64,000 nt of DNA from positions 434,001 through 498,000 of the forward strand of contig NZ_BSOW01000001.1 in assembly GCF_030160715.1 (NCBI RefSeq). The letters are read 5' to 3'. The notes beneath the pieces were generated by a model. It saw only the letters and a program-made list of their open reading frames with translations, was not told where the DNA came from and made no database searches. Position 1 is the stretch's first letter; each line of letters starts with the position of its first letter. The stretch is from Bradyrhizobium iriomotense. Lineage in GTDB: Bacteria; Pseudomonadota; Alphaproteobacteria; Rhizobiales; Xanthobacteraceae. A program made the position numbers and the translations under genes. Positions 40,301-49,289 of this stretch are shown piece after piece.

Positions 40301-41500
40301 TTACTTCTGCTGCTGCGGCAGGAAGGTCGGCCCGACCGAGCGGATTTGCTTGTTATCGCTCGTGGTCGTTGCGGTGGAATCCGCGGGCGCAGCAGGAGCG
40401 GCCGGTGCAGTCGCGGTCGTCGCGGCCGGCGGCGGCATCGCGCCCTTCTTGCCGTTCGTCGGCGCGCCCTTGGTGAGCTGCCGTTGCTGCATCTTCTTGG
40501 CGCTCTCCTCGGTGACGATGATGTCACCCTGCTGCTCGACCGCCGCCTTGTCGTCGGCCGATTTTAGCGCGTCCGCCCAGCTCTGGCCCGCAGCCTTGCA
40601 CGAGCAGGACGGGTTGAACTCGCTGCGGAATTTGAAGGCGTTCGGAAGTGAAGTGTAGGGCTGGCCGCTGACCGAGACCGCAGCGTTCATGTCCTCGCCG
40701 GGATTGCGATAGGCGTAGAGCGCGGCATCCGCCGCCGGGCACAGCGCCTTGCAGGTCTTCTCGTCATCGGGAAAGCGCGCCGGGACGGTCGCGAATGAAA
40801 CCGGGAAGTAGGCGCCGTCGCAGGTGCGCACACAGACCGTACGATAAGTGCCCGACTGCGGACCGAGATCGGCGGGTGGTGCGCCGGCTGGATTGGGGTT
40901 GGCGTTGTTGCCGCCGCCGAACAGGTTGCTGAGGAAATTGCCGGGGCCTTGCGACTGCGCCGCGTTGGCATATTGCGGGCCGCAATTGTTCTGCGCGAGC
41001 GAGACCAGCACCGAGCGGCGCTGATTGTCGCGGTCGGGGCTGTAGCTGCCCGGACCGCCCGCGCGCAGCCGTTCGAGGTTGGAGGTGATCTGGTCGAGAT
41101 TGGCCCGCATCTGCTGGATCTGGGTGTTGACCGGACCGCATTGCGCCGACTGGTTGTTGAACAGCGAGAAGAAGCCGGAGCTGTCGCAGCCCATGCGCTT
41201 GGCCTGCGAGGTGAGGCGGTCGAGCTCGGCCTGCTGACGGGTCGCAGAATCCTGGTAGCGGCGGATCTGGTCGTCCTTCGCGGGATCGCCGCTTCCGCCG
41301 CGGTCGAGCGCGGCGAGCTGACCCTCCAGCCGCGAGCAGATCGGGTTCGCTCCGGGCGCAGCTTGTGCAGGCGGTGGCGGTCCGGGGGGGCCTGATTGCG
41401 CGAGGGCGTCAGTGCCGAGGGCGAGCGCGCTGATCAGCGCGGCGCCGGCAAGGATCGAACGGGAGCGAGAGAGAGACAAAAATTCCGGCATATCCGCCAT
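40301..41500 (-). CDS. Exported DUF2865 family protein
   Basis: About 399 residues from ATG 41500, with a signal peptide ALISALALGTDALAQ. An N-terminal coiled-coil-like region (about 60-160) is rich in Gln and Arg. The DUF2865 core has GTYRTVCVRTCDGAYFPVSF, then DEKTCKALCPAADAALYAYR and NPSCSCKAAGQ with paired cysteines suited to disulfides. A low-complexity Ala/Pro/Thr tail follows. Such proteins are a Rhizobiales-specific periplasmic family of unknown function. The family B repeat follows its stop. Confidence 0.86.
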   Translation of the reverse strand: MADMPEFLSLSRSRSILAGAALISALALGTDALAQSGPPGPPPPAQAAPGANPICSRLEGQLAALDRGGSGDPAKDDQIRRYQDSATRQQAELDRLTSQAKRMGCDSSGFFSLFNNQSAQCGPVNTQIQQMRANLDQITSNLERLRAGGPGSYSPDRDNQRRSVLVSLAQNNCGPQYANAAQSQGPGNFLSNLFGGGNNANPNPAGAPPADLGPQSGTYRTVCVRTCDGAYFPVSFATVPARFPDDEKTCKALCPAADAALYAYRNPGEDMNAAVSVSGQPYTSLPNAFKFRSEFNPSCSCKAAGQSWADALKSADDKAAVEQQGDIIVTEESAKKMQQRQLTKGAPTNGKKGAMPPPAATTATAPAAPAAPADSTATTTSDNKQIRSVGPTFLPQQQK

Positions 41501-41623
41501 TCTAGCGATGTCACGGCCCCAAACATGGGGCCGGTGCGCGCCTCCAATACCCGCTTCTCGGGGCATCGTCACGTCGTTTCGGGGGCGAAGATTGGACCTA
41601 AGGTCCGCCAGTTCTGACCGAAT

Positions 41624-41938
41624 TCAGCGCTGGCAGGTGATCGCGACATATTCGTCGCAATGGCCATGGGAGCAGTTTGCGCCGGATTTGGGGACGGAGC
41701 CGGTAATCTCGTCGGGATCGACCCTGCGATAGGACGAGGCCTGGGCAAAGTCCCGGGACTGGCAATAGGAGCGGGCGGCGTGCGCGCCGCAAGTGTCGCC
41801 CTTGGCCAGGCACTGGTCGACGCCGTAGCCGTCCGCCTGGTTGGCGATAATGAAGACGCGGGTCTCCGCCGAGGCGCTGGACGCGGCGACGATGAAGGCA
41901 CAGCAAAGGAGTGCCGGAAGGGATCGCATGAAGTGCAC
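41624..41938 (-). CDS. Small cysteine-rich secreted protein
   Basis: 104 residues with a clear Sec signal (LPALLCCAFIVAASSASA, cleavage before ET). The mature 80-residue protein has six cysteines (DQCLAKGDTCGAHAARSYC and GANCSHGHCDEYVAITC), which implies three disulfides in a compact periplasmic fold. I do not recognise a named family. A GGTTAA-N6-TTAACC palindrome lies about 43 bases upstream of the start, so it may be tightly regulated. Another start three codons in is equally possible. Confidence 0.8.
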   Translation of the reverse strand: MHFMRSLPALLCCAFIVAASSASAETRVFIIANQADGYGVDQCLAKGDTCGAHAARSYCQSRDFAQASSYRRVDPDEITGSVPKSGANCSHGHCDEYVAITCQR

Positions 41939-41980
41939 CGTGGCTTGGGAGGAACCGCCACCACATGAATAAACTCAAAA

Positions 41981-41998
41981 GGTTAAGGATGATTAACC
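41981..41998. promoter_or_regulatory. Inverted repeat GGTTAA-N6-TTAACC
   Basis: GGTTAA (41981-41986) and TTAACC (41993-41998) are perfect inverted arms. They resemble two CtrA half-sites but with 6 rather than 7 bases between TTAA cores. The site lies in the promoter region of the small cysteine-rich secreted protein gene. Confidence 0.45.
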
Positions 41999-42200
41999 CT
42001 GATGGCGGGACGCGGCCGCTTTGGGCAGAGAAAGCGGCTTTTTCGCGGCTCACTTGACGGCAGGGCCGCTTGTGGCCCATATGTTCCGCATGAACGGTCT
42101 CCTCGCCATTTGCGCCATTTGCGAGATTACGAGCTAGCGATTCGCTGGCTGGAGCCGTCTTTTCTCAAACACATTGAGAGCACTGGACGCCCGGCCGACA

Positions 42201-42267
42201 GCGGACCGGCTCTCGCATTCGCATGTTCTTGCGGCGAATGGTGTTGCGAATGCGAGAGCCGGTGCGC
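42201..42267. repeat. Long stem-loop 1 upstream of cysS
   Basis: ACCGGCTCTCGCATTCGCA (42205-42223) pairs perfectly with its complement at 42245-42263 (19 bp), with a further GCG/CGC pairing outside one mismatch. The loop is 21 bases. It is a very stable structure of dispersed-repeat type. The rest of 41999-42200 shows no gene. Confidence 0.75.
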
Positions 42268-42287
42268 TGCCAAGTGATTAAAGTTTA

Positions 42288-42361
42288 GTGCCGCCTGCGA
42301 TTTGAAGTTCCTGGTCGAACCCGCGGTTACCCCTTCAGGAACTTCAAATCGCCCGCGGCAC
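42288..42361. repeat. Long stem-loop 2 upstream of cysS
   Basis: GTGCCGC (42288-42294) and GCGATTTGAAGTTCCTG (42297-42313) pair with CAGGAACTTCAAATCGC (42336-42352) and GCGGCAC (42355-42361), interrupted by one 2-base internal bulge. The loop is 22 bases. It ends 14 bases before the cysS start, so it would lie in the cysS leader if transcription starts upstream. Confidence 0.75.
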
Positions 42362-42375
42362 TGGGATGGGTTGTC

Positions 42376-43773
42376 ATGGAATTGCGTCTTTACGACACGC
42401 TGACCAGGGAAAAGCGCACCTTCGTGCCGCTGAACCCTCAGGACGTCCGCATGTATGTCTGCGGACCGACCGTCTACGATTTCGCCCATATCGGCAATGC
42501 GCGGCCGGTGATCGTGTTCGACGTGCTGTTTCGGCTGCTCCGCCATCTCTATGGCGAGGCGCACGTCAAATACGTCCGCAACATCACCGACGTCGACGAC
42601 AAGATCAACGACCGTGCCGCGCGGGATTTTCCGGGCCTGCCGCTCAACGAGGCGATCCGCAAGGTCACCGAGGAGACGGGCCGGCAGTTTCATGCCGACG
42701 TCGACGCGCTTGGCGCGCTCAGGCCGAGCGTCGAGCCGCGCGCGACCGAGCATATCGGCGAGATGCGCGAGATCATCGAAAGGCTCGTCGCCGGCGGCTT
42801 TGCCTATGTCGCCGAGGACCACGTGCTGTTCTCGCCGCAGGCCATGAACGCTGCCAATTCCGAGCTGCCGCGCTATGGCGCGCTGTCCAATCGCTCGCTG
42901 GACGAGATGGTCGCCGGCGCACGCGTCGATGTCGCGCCCTATAAGCGAGGCAACACCGACTTCGTGCTGTGGAAGCCGTCCAAGCCGGGCGAGCCGTCGT
43001 GGCCGTCGCCGGCCGGCATCAAGGTGCCGGGCCGTCCGGGCTGGCACATCGAGTGCTCGGCCATGGCCTGGAAGCATCTCGGCGAGCATTTCGACATTCA
43101 TGGCGGCGGCATCGATCTCGTGTTTCCGCATCACGAGAACGAGGTCGCGCAGAGCTGCTGCGCGTTCCACCAGTCGCGCATGGCGAACTACTGGATGCAC
43201 AACGGCTTCCTCCAGGTCGAGAGCGAGAAGATGTCGAAGAGCCTCGGCAACTTCATCACCATCCGCGACCTGCTTGCGGATTGGCCGGGTGAGGTGCTGC
43301 GCCTGAACATGCTGAAGACGCAATATCGCTCGCCGATCGACTGGACCTTGAAGTCGCTGGAGGAGAGCGGCAAGACGCTCGACGACTGGTATCGCGTCGC
43401 GGCGGACGTTCCGCCGGGTGAGCCTGCCGCGTCGGTGATCGAGCCGTTGCTGGACGACCTCAACACGCCGCAGACGATCGCGGCGCTGCATGGTCTGCGC
43501 AACGCATCCGATGCAAGCGGCCTGGCCGCTTCGCTCCGGCTGCTCGGCTTCCTGTCCGAAAGCGCGGCGCAGTGGGAGGGACGGAAGCGGCAGGCAAGTG
43601 GCGTCGATGCGAGCGAGATCGACCGCCTGATCGCAGAGCGTGCCGCCGCGCGCGCGCGAAAGGACTTCAAGGAGTCCGATCGCATCCGCGACGAGCTCGC
43701 CGCCAAGGGCGTCGTGCTGAAGGACGGCAAGGACGCCGACGGCAAGCCGGTGACGACCTGGGAGCTCGCGTGA
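42376..43773 (+). CDS. cysS: Cysteine--tRNA ligase
   Basis: A 465-residue class I aminoacyl-tRNA synthetase. The zinc-ligand cysteine Cys29 is in [10 protein letters not shown], the HIGH motif is HIGN (38-41) and the KMSKS loop is at 285-289. Other zinc ligands lie in [20 protein letters not shown]. The C-terminal anticodon-binding helical domain ends with the usual [16 protein letters not shown]. Its stop overlaps the GNAT start (TGATG). Two long stem-loops precede the gene and may be in its leader; alphaproteobacteria are not known for T-box control. Confidence 0.96.
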   Translation: MELRLYDTLTREKRTFVPLNPQDVRMYVCGPTVYDFAHIGNARPVIVFDVLFRLLRHLYGEAHVKYVRNITDVDDKINDRAARDFPGLPLNEAIRKVTEETGRQFHADVDALGALRPSVEPRATEHIGEMREIIERLVAGGFAYVAEDHVLFSPQAMNAANSELPRYGALSNRSLDEMVAGARVDVAPYKRGNTDFVLWKPSKPGEPSWPSPAGIKVPGRPGWHIECSAMAWKHLGEHFDIHGGGIDLVFPHHENEVAQSCCAFHQSRMANYWMHNGFLQVESEKMSKSLGNFITIRDLLADWPGEVLRLNMLKTQYRSPIDWTLKSLEESGKTLDDWYRVAADVPPGEPAASVIEPLLDDLNTPQTIAALHGLRNASDASGLAASLRLLGFLSESAAQWEGRKRQASGVDASEIDRLIAERAAARARKDFKESDRIRDELAAKGVVLKDGKDADGKPVTTWELA

Positions 43774-44264
43774 TGGCACGATCACTTCCCAAGCCCGCGC
43801 TGCGGCCGTTCCTGCCCGCGGATGTGCCGGTGCTTGCCGCGATCTTCGCGTCCGCGATCGAGGAGCTTACCGGCGATGACTACAGCGAAGCGCAGCAGGA
43901 AGCCTGGATGGCGGCGGCCGAGGACGACGAGTTCGGCCGTAGGCTGGCCTCAGACCTGACACTGGTCGCAACGCTCGACAGCTCACCGGTCGGCTTTGCC
44001 TCGCTGCGCGGCAACGATCACATCCGCATGCTCTATGTGCATCCGGCGGTGAGCGGGCAGGGCATCGCGACTCTGCTGGTCGACGCGCTGGAGAAGCTTG
44101 CCGGCGGCCGCGGTGCTGCGAGCCTGACGGTCGATGCCAGCGACACCGCGCAAAACTTCTTCGCCAAGCGCGGCTACACCGCCCAGCAGCGCAACAGCGT
44201 TACGATCAACGACGAATGGCTCGCCAACACCACCATGAAGAAGACGCTCGGAGCGCCACAATGA
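43773..44264 (+). CDS. GNAT-family N-acetyltransferase
   Basis: A 163-residue GNAT protein. ATG 43773 overlaps the cysS stop by one base and sits directly before the citramalate synthase gene, which it overlaps by four bases (ATGA). Motif A is RMLYVHPAVSGQGIATLLVDALE, with acetyl-CoA-binding Q/G-x-G-x-A, and the motif-B region has NFFAKRGYTAQQRNSVTIND. The acceptor is unknown. Tight coupling between cysS and cimA suggests a housekeeping rather than an accessory role. Confidence 0.87.
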   Translation: MARSLPKPALRPFLPADVPVLAAIFASAIEELTGDDYSEAQQEAWMAAAEDDEFGRRLASDLTLVATLDSSPVGFASLRGNDHIRMLYVHPAVSGQGIATLLVDALEKLAGGRGAASLTVDASDTAQNFFAKRGYTAQQRNSVTINDEWLANTTMKKTLGAPQ

Positions 44265-45859
44265 GCAAGGAGCGCCTCTATCTGTTCGACACCACGCTGC
44301 GCGATGGCGCGCAGACCAATGGGGTCGATTTCACGCTCGCCGACAAGCAGGTCATCGCGCAGATGCTGGATGAGCTCGGCATCGACTATGTCGAGGGCGG
44401 CTATCCCGGCGCCAACCCGCTCGACACCGAATTCTTCGCCGAGCGGCCAAAACTCGCGCAGGCCCGCTTCACCGCCTTCGGCATGACGCGGCGCGCGGGG
44501 CGGTCGGTGTCGAATGACCCCGGCGTAGCCGCGCTGCTGGAAGCAAAGGCCGATGCGATCTGCTTCGTCGCGAAATCCTCCGCCTACCAGGTGCGCGTCG
44601 CGCTCGAGACCACGAAAGAGGAAAACCTCGCCTCGATCCGCGACAGCGTCAGCGCCGCGAAGAAAGCCGGCCGTGAGGTGATGCTCGATTGCGAGCACTT
44701 CTTCGACGGCTACAAGGAAGACGCCGCCTTCGCGCTCGCCTGTGCGAAGGCGGCCTATGAGGCCGGTGCACGCTGGGTGGTGCTGTGCGACACCAATGGC
44801 GGCACCATGCCGCACGAGGTCGAGACCATCGTCACGGAGGTGATCAAGCACATCCCCGGCGATCACGTCGGCATCCACGCCCATAACGACACCGAGCAGG
44901 CGGTGGCGAACTCGCTCGCGGCCGTGCGAGCCGGTGCACGCCAGATCCAGGGCACGCTCAACGGGCTTGGCGAGCGCTGCGGCAACGCCAACCTCTGTTC
45001 GCTGATCCCGACGCTGAAGCTCAAGAAGGAATTTGCTGATACCTTCGAGATCGGCGTGACGGACGAGAAGCTCGCAAGCCTCGTCAAGGTCTCGCGCACG
45101 CTCGACGACATGCTCAACCGCGCGCCGAACCGGCACGCAGCCTATGTCGGCGAGAGCGCCTTCGTCACCAAGACCGGCATCCACGCCTCCGCCGTGCTGA
45201 AGGATCCGCAGACCTATGAGCACGTGGCGCCGGAGGCCGTCGGCAATCATCGCAAGGTGCTGGTCTCCGACCAGGCCGGCCGCTCCAACGTCATCGCCGA
45301 GCTCGACCGCGCCGGCATTGCTTACGAGAAGAGCGATCCCAAGCTAACGCGGCTGGTCGAGGAGCTGAAGGAACGCGAGGCGCAAGGCTACGCCTATGAA
45401 TCCGCCAACGCCTCGTTCGATCTGCTGGCGCGCCGCACGCTCGGCAAGGTGCCGCACTATTTCGAGGTCGAGCAGTTCGACGTCAATGTCGAGCAGCGCT
45501 ACAACGCGCTCGGCGAGCGCGTCACCGTTGCGCTTGCCGTGGTGAAGGTCGACGTCGCCGGCGAGCGGCTGATCTCGGCTGCGGAAGGCAACGGCCCCGT
45601 CAATGCGCTCGACGTCGCGCTGCGCAAGGACCTCGGCAAGTACCAGAAATACATCGAGGGGTTGAGGCTGATCGACTACCGCGTGCGTATCCTCAATGGC
45701 GGCACCGGCGCGGTCACGCGCGTTCTGATCGAGAGCGAGGACGAGAACGGCGACAGCTGGACCACGGTCGGCGTATCGCCCAATATCATCGACGCCTCGT
45801 TCCAGGCGTTGATGGATTCGGTGATCTACAAGCTCGTGAAATCGGGCGCGCCGGCGTAG
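44261..45859 (+). CDS. cimA: Citramalate synthase
   Basis: A 532-residue DRE-TIM metallolyase that condenses pyruvate and acetyl-CoA to (R)-citramalate, the threonine-independent entry to isoleucine. The catalytic motif is FDTTLRDGAQTNGVDF near residue 8. The metal-binding histidines are in GIHAHNDTEQAVANSLAAV, and GTLNGLGERCGNANLCSLIP is characteristic. The C-terminal regulatory domain is present (about 400-532). Length and the NGV after the DGAQ motif separate it from 2-isopropylmalate synthase. It overlaps the preceding GNAT gene by four bases. Confidence 0.9.
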   Translation: MSKERLYLFDTTLRDGAQTNGVDFTLADKQVIAQMLDELGIDYVEGGYPGANPLDTEFFAERPKLAQARFTAFGMTRRAGRSVSNDPGVAALLEAKADAICFVAKSSAYQVRVALETTKEENLASIRDSVSAAKKAGREVMLDCEHFFDGYKEDAAFALACAKAAYEAGARWVVLCDTNGGTMPHEVETIVTEVIKHIPGDHVGIHAHNDTEQAVANSLAAVRAGARQIQGTLNGLGERCGNANLCSLIPTLKLKKEFADTFEIGVTDEKLASLVKVSRTLDDMLNRAPNRHAAYVGESAFVTKTGIHASAVLKDPQTYEHVAPEAVGNHRKVLVSDQAGRSNVIAELDRAGIAYEKSDPKLTRLVEELKEREAQGYAYESANASFDLLARRTLGKVPHYFEVEQFDVNVEQRYNALGERVTVALAVVKVDVAGERLISAAEGNGPVNALDVALRKDLGKYQKYIEGLRLIDYRVRILNGGTGAVTRVLIESEDENGDSWTTVGVSPNIIDASFQALMDSVIYKLVKSGAPA

Positions 45860-45870
45860 CCAAGAACGCC

Positions 45871-45953
45871 GTCATTGCGAGCGAAGCGAAGCAATCCAGA
45901 ATCTTTCCGCGGTGACAGTCTGGATTGATTCGTCGCTTCGCTCCTCGCAATGA
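45871..45953. repeat. Dispersed palindromic repeat, family C
   Basis: GTCATTGCGAGCGAAGCGAA (45871-45890) and the following GCAATCCAGA pair with TCTGGATTGATTCGTCGCTT and CGCTCCTCGCAATGAC (45919-45953). This is the well-known GTCATTGCGAGCGAAG-type element found in many Bradyrhizobium genomes. It lies after cimA and just before the VOC gene. Confidence 0.85.
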
Positions 45954-45973
45954 CGCGGGGGAGGGACGAAGCA

Positions 45974-46351
45974 ATGATCGACCACATCTCCGTCGGCGTC
46001 AGCGATCTCGAGCGCTCGGCAAAATTCTACGAGGCCACGCTCGCAGCGCTCGGGCTGGCGCGGCTGGTGACGCGGCCGGGGACGGTCGGTTTCGGCAAGG
46101 CCTATCCGGAATTCTGGATCAATTTGCGCGCCGGCATGCCGCGCGTGCTGCCGGAGAGTGGCGTCCACATCTGCCTGCGGGCGAAGACGACTGCCGAAAT
46201 CGACGCGTTTCACGCGGCAGCTCTTGCGGCGGGCGGCGCCTCCGACGGTGCGCCGGGTCTCCGCCCGCACGACCGCGTGCGCTATTATGCGGCCTTCGTC
46301 ACCGATCCCGACGGCAACCGCATCGAGGCGGTGACGTTTCCGAGCGAATAG
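45974..46351 (+). CDS. VOC-family (glyoxalase/dioxygenase fold) protein
   Basis: 125 residues from ATG 45974, with GGGGGAGGGA upstream. It has the paired beta-alpha-beta-beta-beta modules of the vicinal-oxygen-chelate superfamily: MIDHISVGVSDLERSAKFYE at the N-terminus (first metal ligand His) and VRYYAAFVTDPDGNRIEAVT at the C-terminus (last ligand Glu). GFGKAYPEFWINLRAG lies between. Such single-domain proteins dimerise. Function could be lactoylglutathione lyase-like, antibiotic binding or ring-opening; the sequence does not tell which. Confidence 0.86.
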   Translation: MIDHISVGVSDLERSAKFYEATLAALGLARLVTRPGTVGFGKAYPEFWINLRAGMPRVLPESGVHICLRAKTTAEIDAFHAAALAAGGASDGAPGLRPHDRVRYYAAFVTDPDGNRIEAVTFPSE

Positions 46352-46442
46352 AGGTTATTGTTTGAGCATGATCTCCGCGCAAACGCGTTCCGCGGTTGTC
46401 GCGAGGAAAACCGCGTCGCACTTTTCCGGACCATGCTTTAGA
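46351..46442. repeat. Dispersed palindromic repeat, family A, second copy
   Basis: From TTGTTTGAGCATGATCTCC through GCAAACGCGTTCCGCGGTTG to CCGGACCATGCTTTAGAG it is nearly identical to 28861-28946. It lacks the preceding 9-bp hairpin. It extends into the LOG-family gene, whose stop codon at 46438-46440 is part of the repeat end. Confidence 0.8.
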
Positions 46443-47052
46443 GCTTCCGAGCAACCTCGGGCGCGAGGTTCTTCTCCGCCTCGGCGACCCGCGCGGCGGC
46501 CGTCTTCAGCATCGGCATGATCTCCTCGACGCGATCGGCCTTGAGGATGTCGACGTTGAGGCCGGCGCGGATGAATTCCGTCTGGCGCATGTGCGACAAC
46601 AGCGAGAACAGCGGTTCCCAGAAATTGTCGATATTGGCGAGCAGCACGGGCTTGGCGTGACGGCCGAGCTGCTTCCAGGTGAGTTGCTCGACCAGCTCCT
46701 CCAGCGTGCCGACGCCGCCCGGCAGCGCCACGAAGGCGTCGGAGCGCTCGAACATCAGTCGCTTGCGCTCGTGCATGTCGGGCGTGACGACCATCTCCTG
46801 CACGCGGGTCAGCGCGTTCTCGCGCATCCTGAGGAAATCAGGGATGATGCCGGTGACCGTGCCGCCGTGATCGAGCACGGAGGTCGCGACCGCGCCCATC
46901 ATGCCGACCGAGCCGCCGCCATAGACGAGGCGAACGTTGTTCTCGGCGAGCGCCTTGCCGAGCGCCTTGGCGCCTTCGATGAAACGGGGATTGGTTCCTG
47001 GGCCGGAGCCGCAATAGACACAGACGGTTTTAATAGTGCTCATTGAACCCAT
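46438..47052 (-). CDS. LOG-family protein (cytokinin riboside 5'-monophosphate phosphoribohydrolase type)
   Basis: A 204-residue Rossmann-like protein of the TIGR00730/LOG family. The signature PGGVGTLEELVEQLTWKQL near residue 112 holds the P-G-G-x-G-T-x-x-E nucleotide site. VCVYCGSGPGTNPRF and LVYGGGSVGMMGAVA are the N-terminal fold. Plant and bacterial LOG enzymes release active cytokinin from its nucleotide; many bacterial members also cleave AMP. ATG 47052 and 47043 are both possible, without a clear ribosome binding site. The C-terminus ends inside a dispersed repeat. Confidence 0.88.
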   Translation of the reverse strand: MGSMSTIKTVCVYCGSGPGTNPRFIEGAKALGKALAENNVRLVYGGGSVGMMGAVATSVLDHGGTVTGIIPDFLRMRENALTRVQEMVVTPDMHERKRLMFERSDAFVALPGGVGTLEELVEQLTWKQLGRHAKPVLLANIDNFWEPLFSLLSHMRQTEFIRAGLNVDILKADRVEEIMPMLKTAAARVAEAEKNLAPEVARKL

Positions 47053-47246
47053 GATGCATTGCAGCGAAAGGGCGTCAAGCCCAATCGGTGATTCGGATCT
47101 ACCGGAAATCTACCGGTAAATAGCGACAGATAATCAAAGAACTGACCTCTTGGCGGGGTGCGTTCGCGCCGGGAAGCCTCTATATGACAAGCGAAAACGG
47201 TTAATCGCAAACGGGCTCGTTTCCGGCGGGCTTTCCAAGGCTGTCT

Positions 47247-49205
47247 ATGGCTCACCCTCATTCGTCCCCTGCCGGCGGCGACGTCCCTGATGCCGCGCGC
47301 AACGCCGCGGAGCGGGCGACCCTGACCGGAACGCTGGCGCATCTGTGGCCCTACATCTGGCCGAGCGACCGCTTCGACCTGAAGATGCGCGTGGTCTGGT
47401 CGATGGTGCTGCTGCTCATCGCCAAGCTCATCACGCTGTCGGTACCATTCACCTTCAAATGGGCGACCGATGCGCTGACCGGCGCGAACACGGCGCCCGT
47501 GGAAGCGTCCAACTGGCACCTCTGGGTGATCGCTTCGCCGCTGGTCCTGACCGCAAGCTATGGTGCAACGCGCATCCTGATGGCGGTGCTGACGCAGTGG
47601 CGCGACGGCATCTTTGCCCGCGTCGCCATGCACGCGGTGCGCAAGCTCGCCACGATCACCTTCATCCACATGCACGAATTGTCGCTGCGCTTTCACCTCG
47701 AGCGCAAGACCGGCGGGCTGACGCGTGTGCTCGAGCGCGGCCGCGAGGGTATCGAGGTGATCGTGCGCATGGTGATCCTCCAGCTCATCCCGACCATCGT
47801 CGAGGTGTCGCTGCTGATGGCCGTGCTGTTCTGGCAGTTCGACTGGCGCTACGTGTTCGCGACCCTGATCACCGTCGTGATCTACATGTACTACACCTAC
47901 ATCGCCACCGAATGGCGGATCGGCATCCGCCGCAAGATGAACGATTCCGACACCGAGGCGAATACCAAGGCGATCGACTCGCTGCTCAATTACGAGACCG
48001 TGAAATATTTCGGCGCCGAGGCGCGCGAGGCGCAGCGCTACGACCGTTCGGTCGCACGCTACGAGGAGGCGAGCGTCCACACCTATACTTCGCTCGCCGT
48101 GCTCAACACCGGCCAGGCCGTGATCTTCACGCTCGGGCTCACCGCGACCATGCTGATGTGCGCGATCGGCGTGCGAAGCGGGCGCAACACGGTCGGCGAT
48201 TTCGTGCTGGTCAACGCCATGATGATCCAGCTTTACCAGCCGCTGAACTTCATGGGCATGGTCTATCGCGAGATCAAGCAGGCGATCATCGACATCGAGA
48301 AGATGTTCAACGTGCTGTCGCGCGAGGCCGAGATCAAGGACGCGCCGGACGCAAGGCCCCTGGTGGTGTCCGCAGGCTCGGTGCGCTTCGAGGACGTGCG
48401 CTTTGCCTATGAGGCGGCGCGGCCGATCCTCAAAGGCATCAGCTTCGAGGTGCCGGCCGGCAAGACGGTCGCGATCGTCGGACCGTCAGGGGCGGGCAAG
48501 TCGACGATCTCGCGGCTCCTGTTCCGCCTCTACGACGTCTCCGGCGGCAAGATCCTGATCGACGGCCAGGACATCCGCGACGTCACGCAGGCCAGCTTAC
48601 GCGCCTCCATCGGCATGGTGCCGCAGGACACCGTGCTGTTCAACGACACCATCCGCTACAACATCCGCTACGGCCGCTGGGACGCCAGTGATGCGGACGT
48701 GGAGCAGGCGGCACGGCTCGCGCAGATCGACAATTTCATCCGCATGGCGCCGAAGGGTTACGAGACCCAGGTCGGCGAGCGCGGGTTGAAGCTTTCCGGC
48801 GGGGAGAAGCAGCGCGTGGCGATCGCGCGCACCGTGCTGAAGGCGCCGCCGATCCTGGTGCTGGACGAGGCGACCTCGGCGCTCGACAGCCACACCGAGC
48901 ATGAGATCCAGGGCGCTCTCGACCGCGTCTCGAAGAACCGCACCTCGCTGGTGATCGCGCACCGGCTTTCGACCATCGTCGGCGCCGACGAGATCATCGT
49001 GCTGGACCAGGGCCGGATTGCGGAGCGGGGGACGCACGCCAGCCTGCTGGCGTTCGACGGGCTCTATGCCAGCATGTGGAACAGGCAGCGCGAGGCGGAG
49101 GCCGCGCGCGAAAAGCTCGCCAGGATCGCCGACGCCGCCGAGGCGCCGAACCGCGAGCCGCCGCCGGTCGATGACGTCCTCACCACGCCGGCGGCCGCCG
49201 AGTGA
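47247..49205 (+). CDS. ABC exporter, Atm1/HMT1-like half transporter
   Basis: A 652-residue half transporter with six membrane helices (about residues 48-330) fused to an ATPase. The N-terminal Atm1-type part includes LSVPFTFKWATDAL and the loop FHLERKTGGLTRVLERGREG. The ATPase has Walker A GPSGAGKST near 411-419, the signature LSGGEKQRVAIAR and Walker B ILVLDEATSALD. Bacterial Atm1 proteins export glutathione-metal or glutathione-sulfur species and support heavy-metal tolerance or Fe-S biogenesis. It is divergent from the LOG gene; the 3' end precedes psd by 84 bases. Confidence 0.92.
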   Translation: MAHPHSSPAGGDVPDAARNAAERATLTGTLAHLWPYIWPSDRFDLKMRVVWSMVLLLIAKLITLSVPFTFKWATDALTGANTAPVEASNWHLWVIASPLVLTASYGATRILMAVLTQWRDGIFARVAMHAVRKLATITFIHMHELSLRFHLERKTGGLTRVLERGREGIEVIVRMVILQLIPTIVEVSLLMAVLFWQFDWRYVFATLITVVIYMYYTYIATEWRIGIRRKMNDSDTEANTKAIDSLLNYETVKYFGAEAREAQRYDRSVARYEEASVHTYTSLAVLNTGQAVIFTLGLTATMLMCAIGVRSGRNTVGDFVLVNAMMIQLYQPLNFMGMVYREIKQAIIDIEKMFNVLSREAEIKDAPDARPLVVSAGSVRFEDVRFAYEAARPILKGISFEVPAGKTVAIVGPSGAGKSTISRLLFRLYDVSGGKILIDGQDIRDVTQASLRASIGMVPQDTVLFNDTIRYNIRYGRWDASDADVEQAARLAQIDNFIRMAPKGYETQVGERGLKLSGGEKQRVAIARTVLKAPPILVLDEATSALDSHTEHEIQGALDRVSKNRTSLVIAHRLSTIVGADEIIVLDQGRIAERGTHASLLAFDGLYASMWNRQREAEAAREKLARIADAAEAPNREPPPVDDVLTTPAAAE

Positions 49206-49289
49206 CCTTGTCTACGGTCCCAACTCTGGCCTAAACCTCTCCCGCGCGCGAGGTCACCGCGCGTCCTCAACCCCAGGCGGCAGATAGCG

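Noticed and set aside
42002..42277. Open frame of 91 codons before cysS
   Set aside because: It runs into one of the large stem-loops and has no protein-like character.
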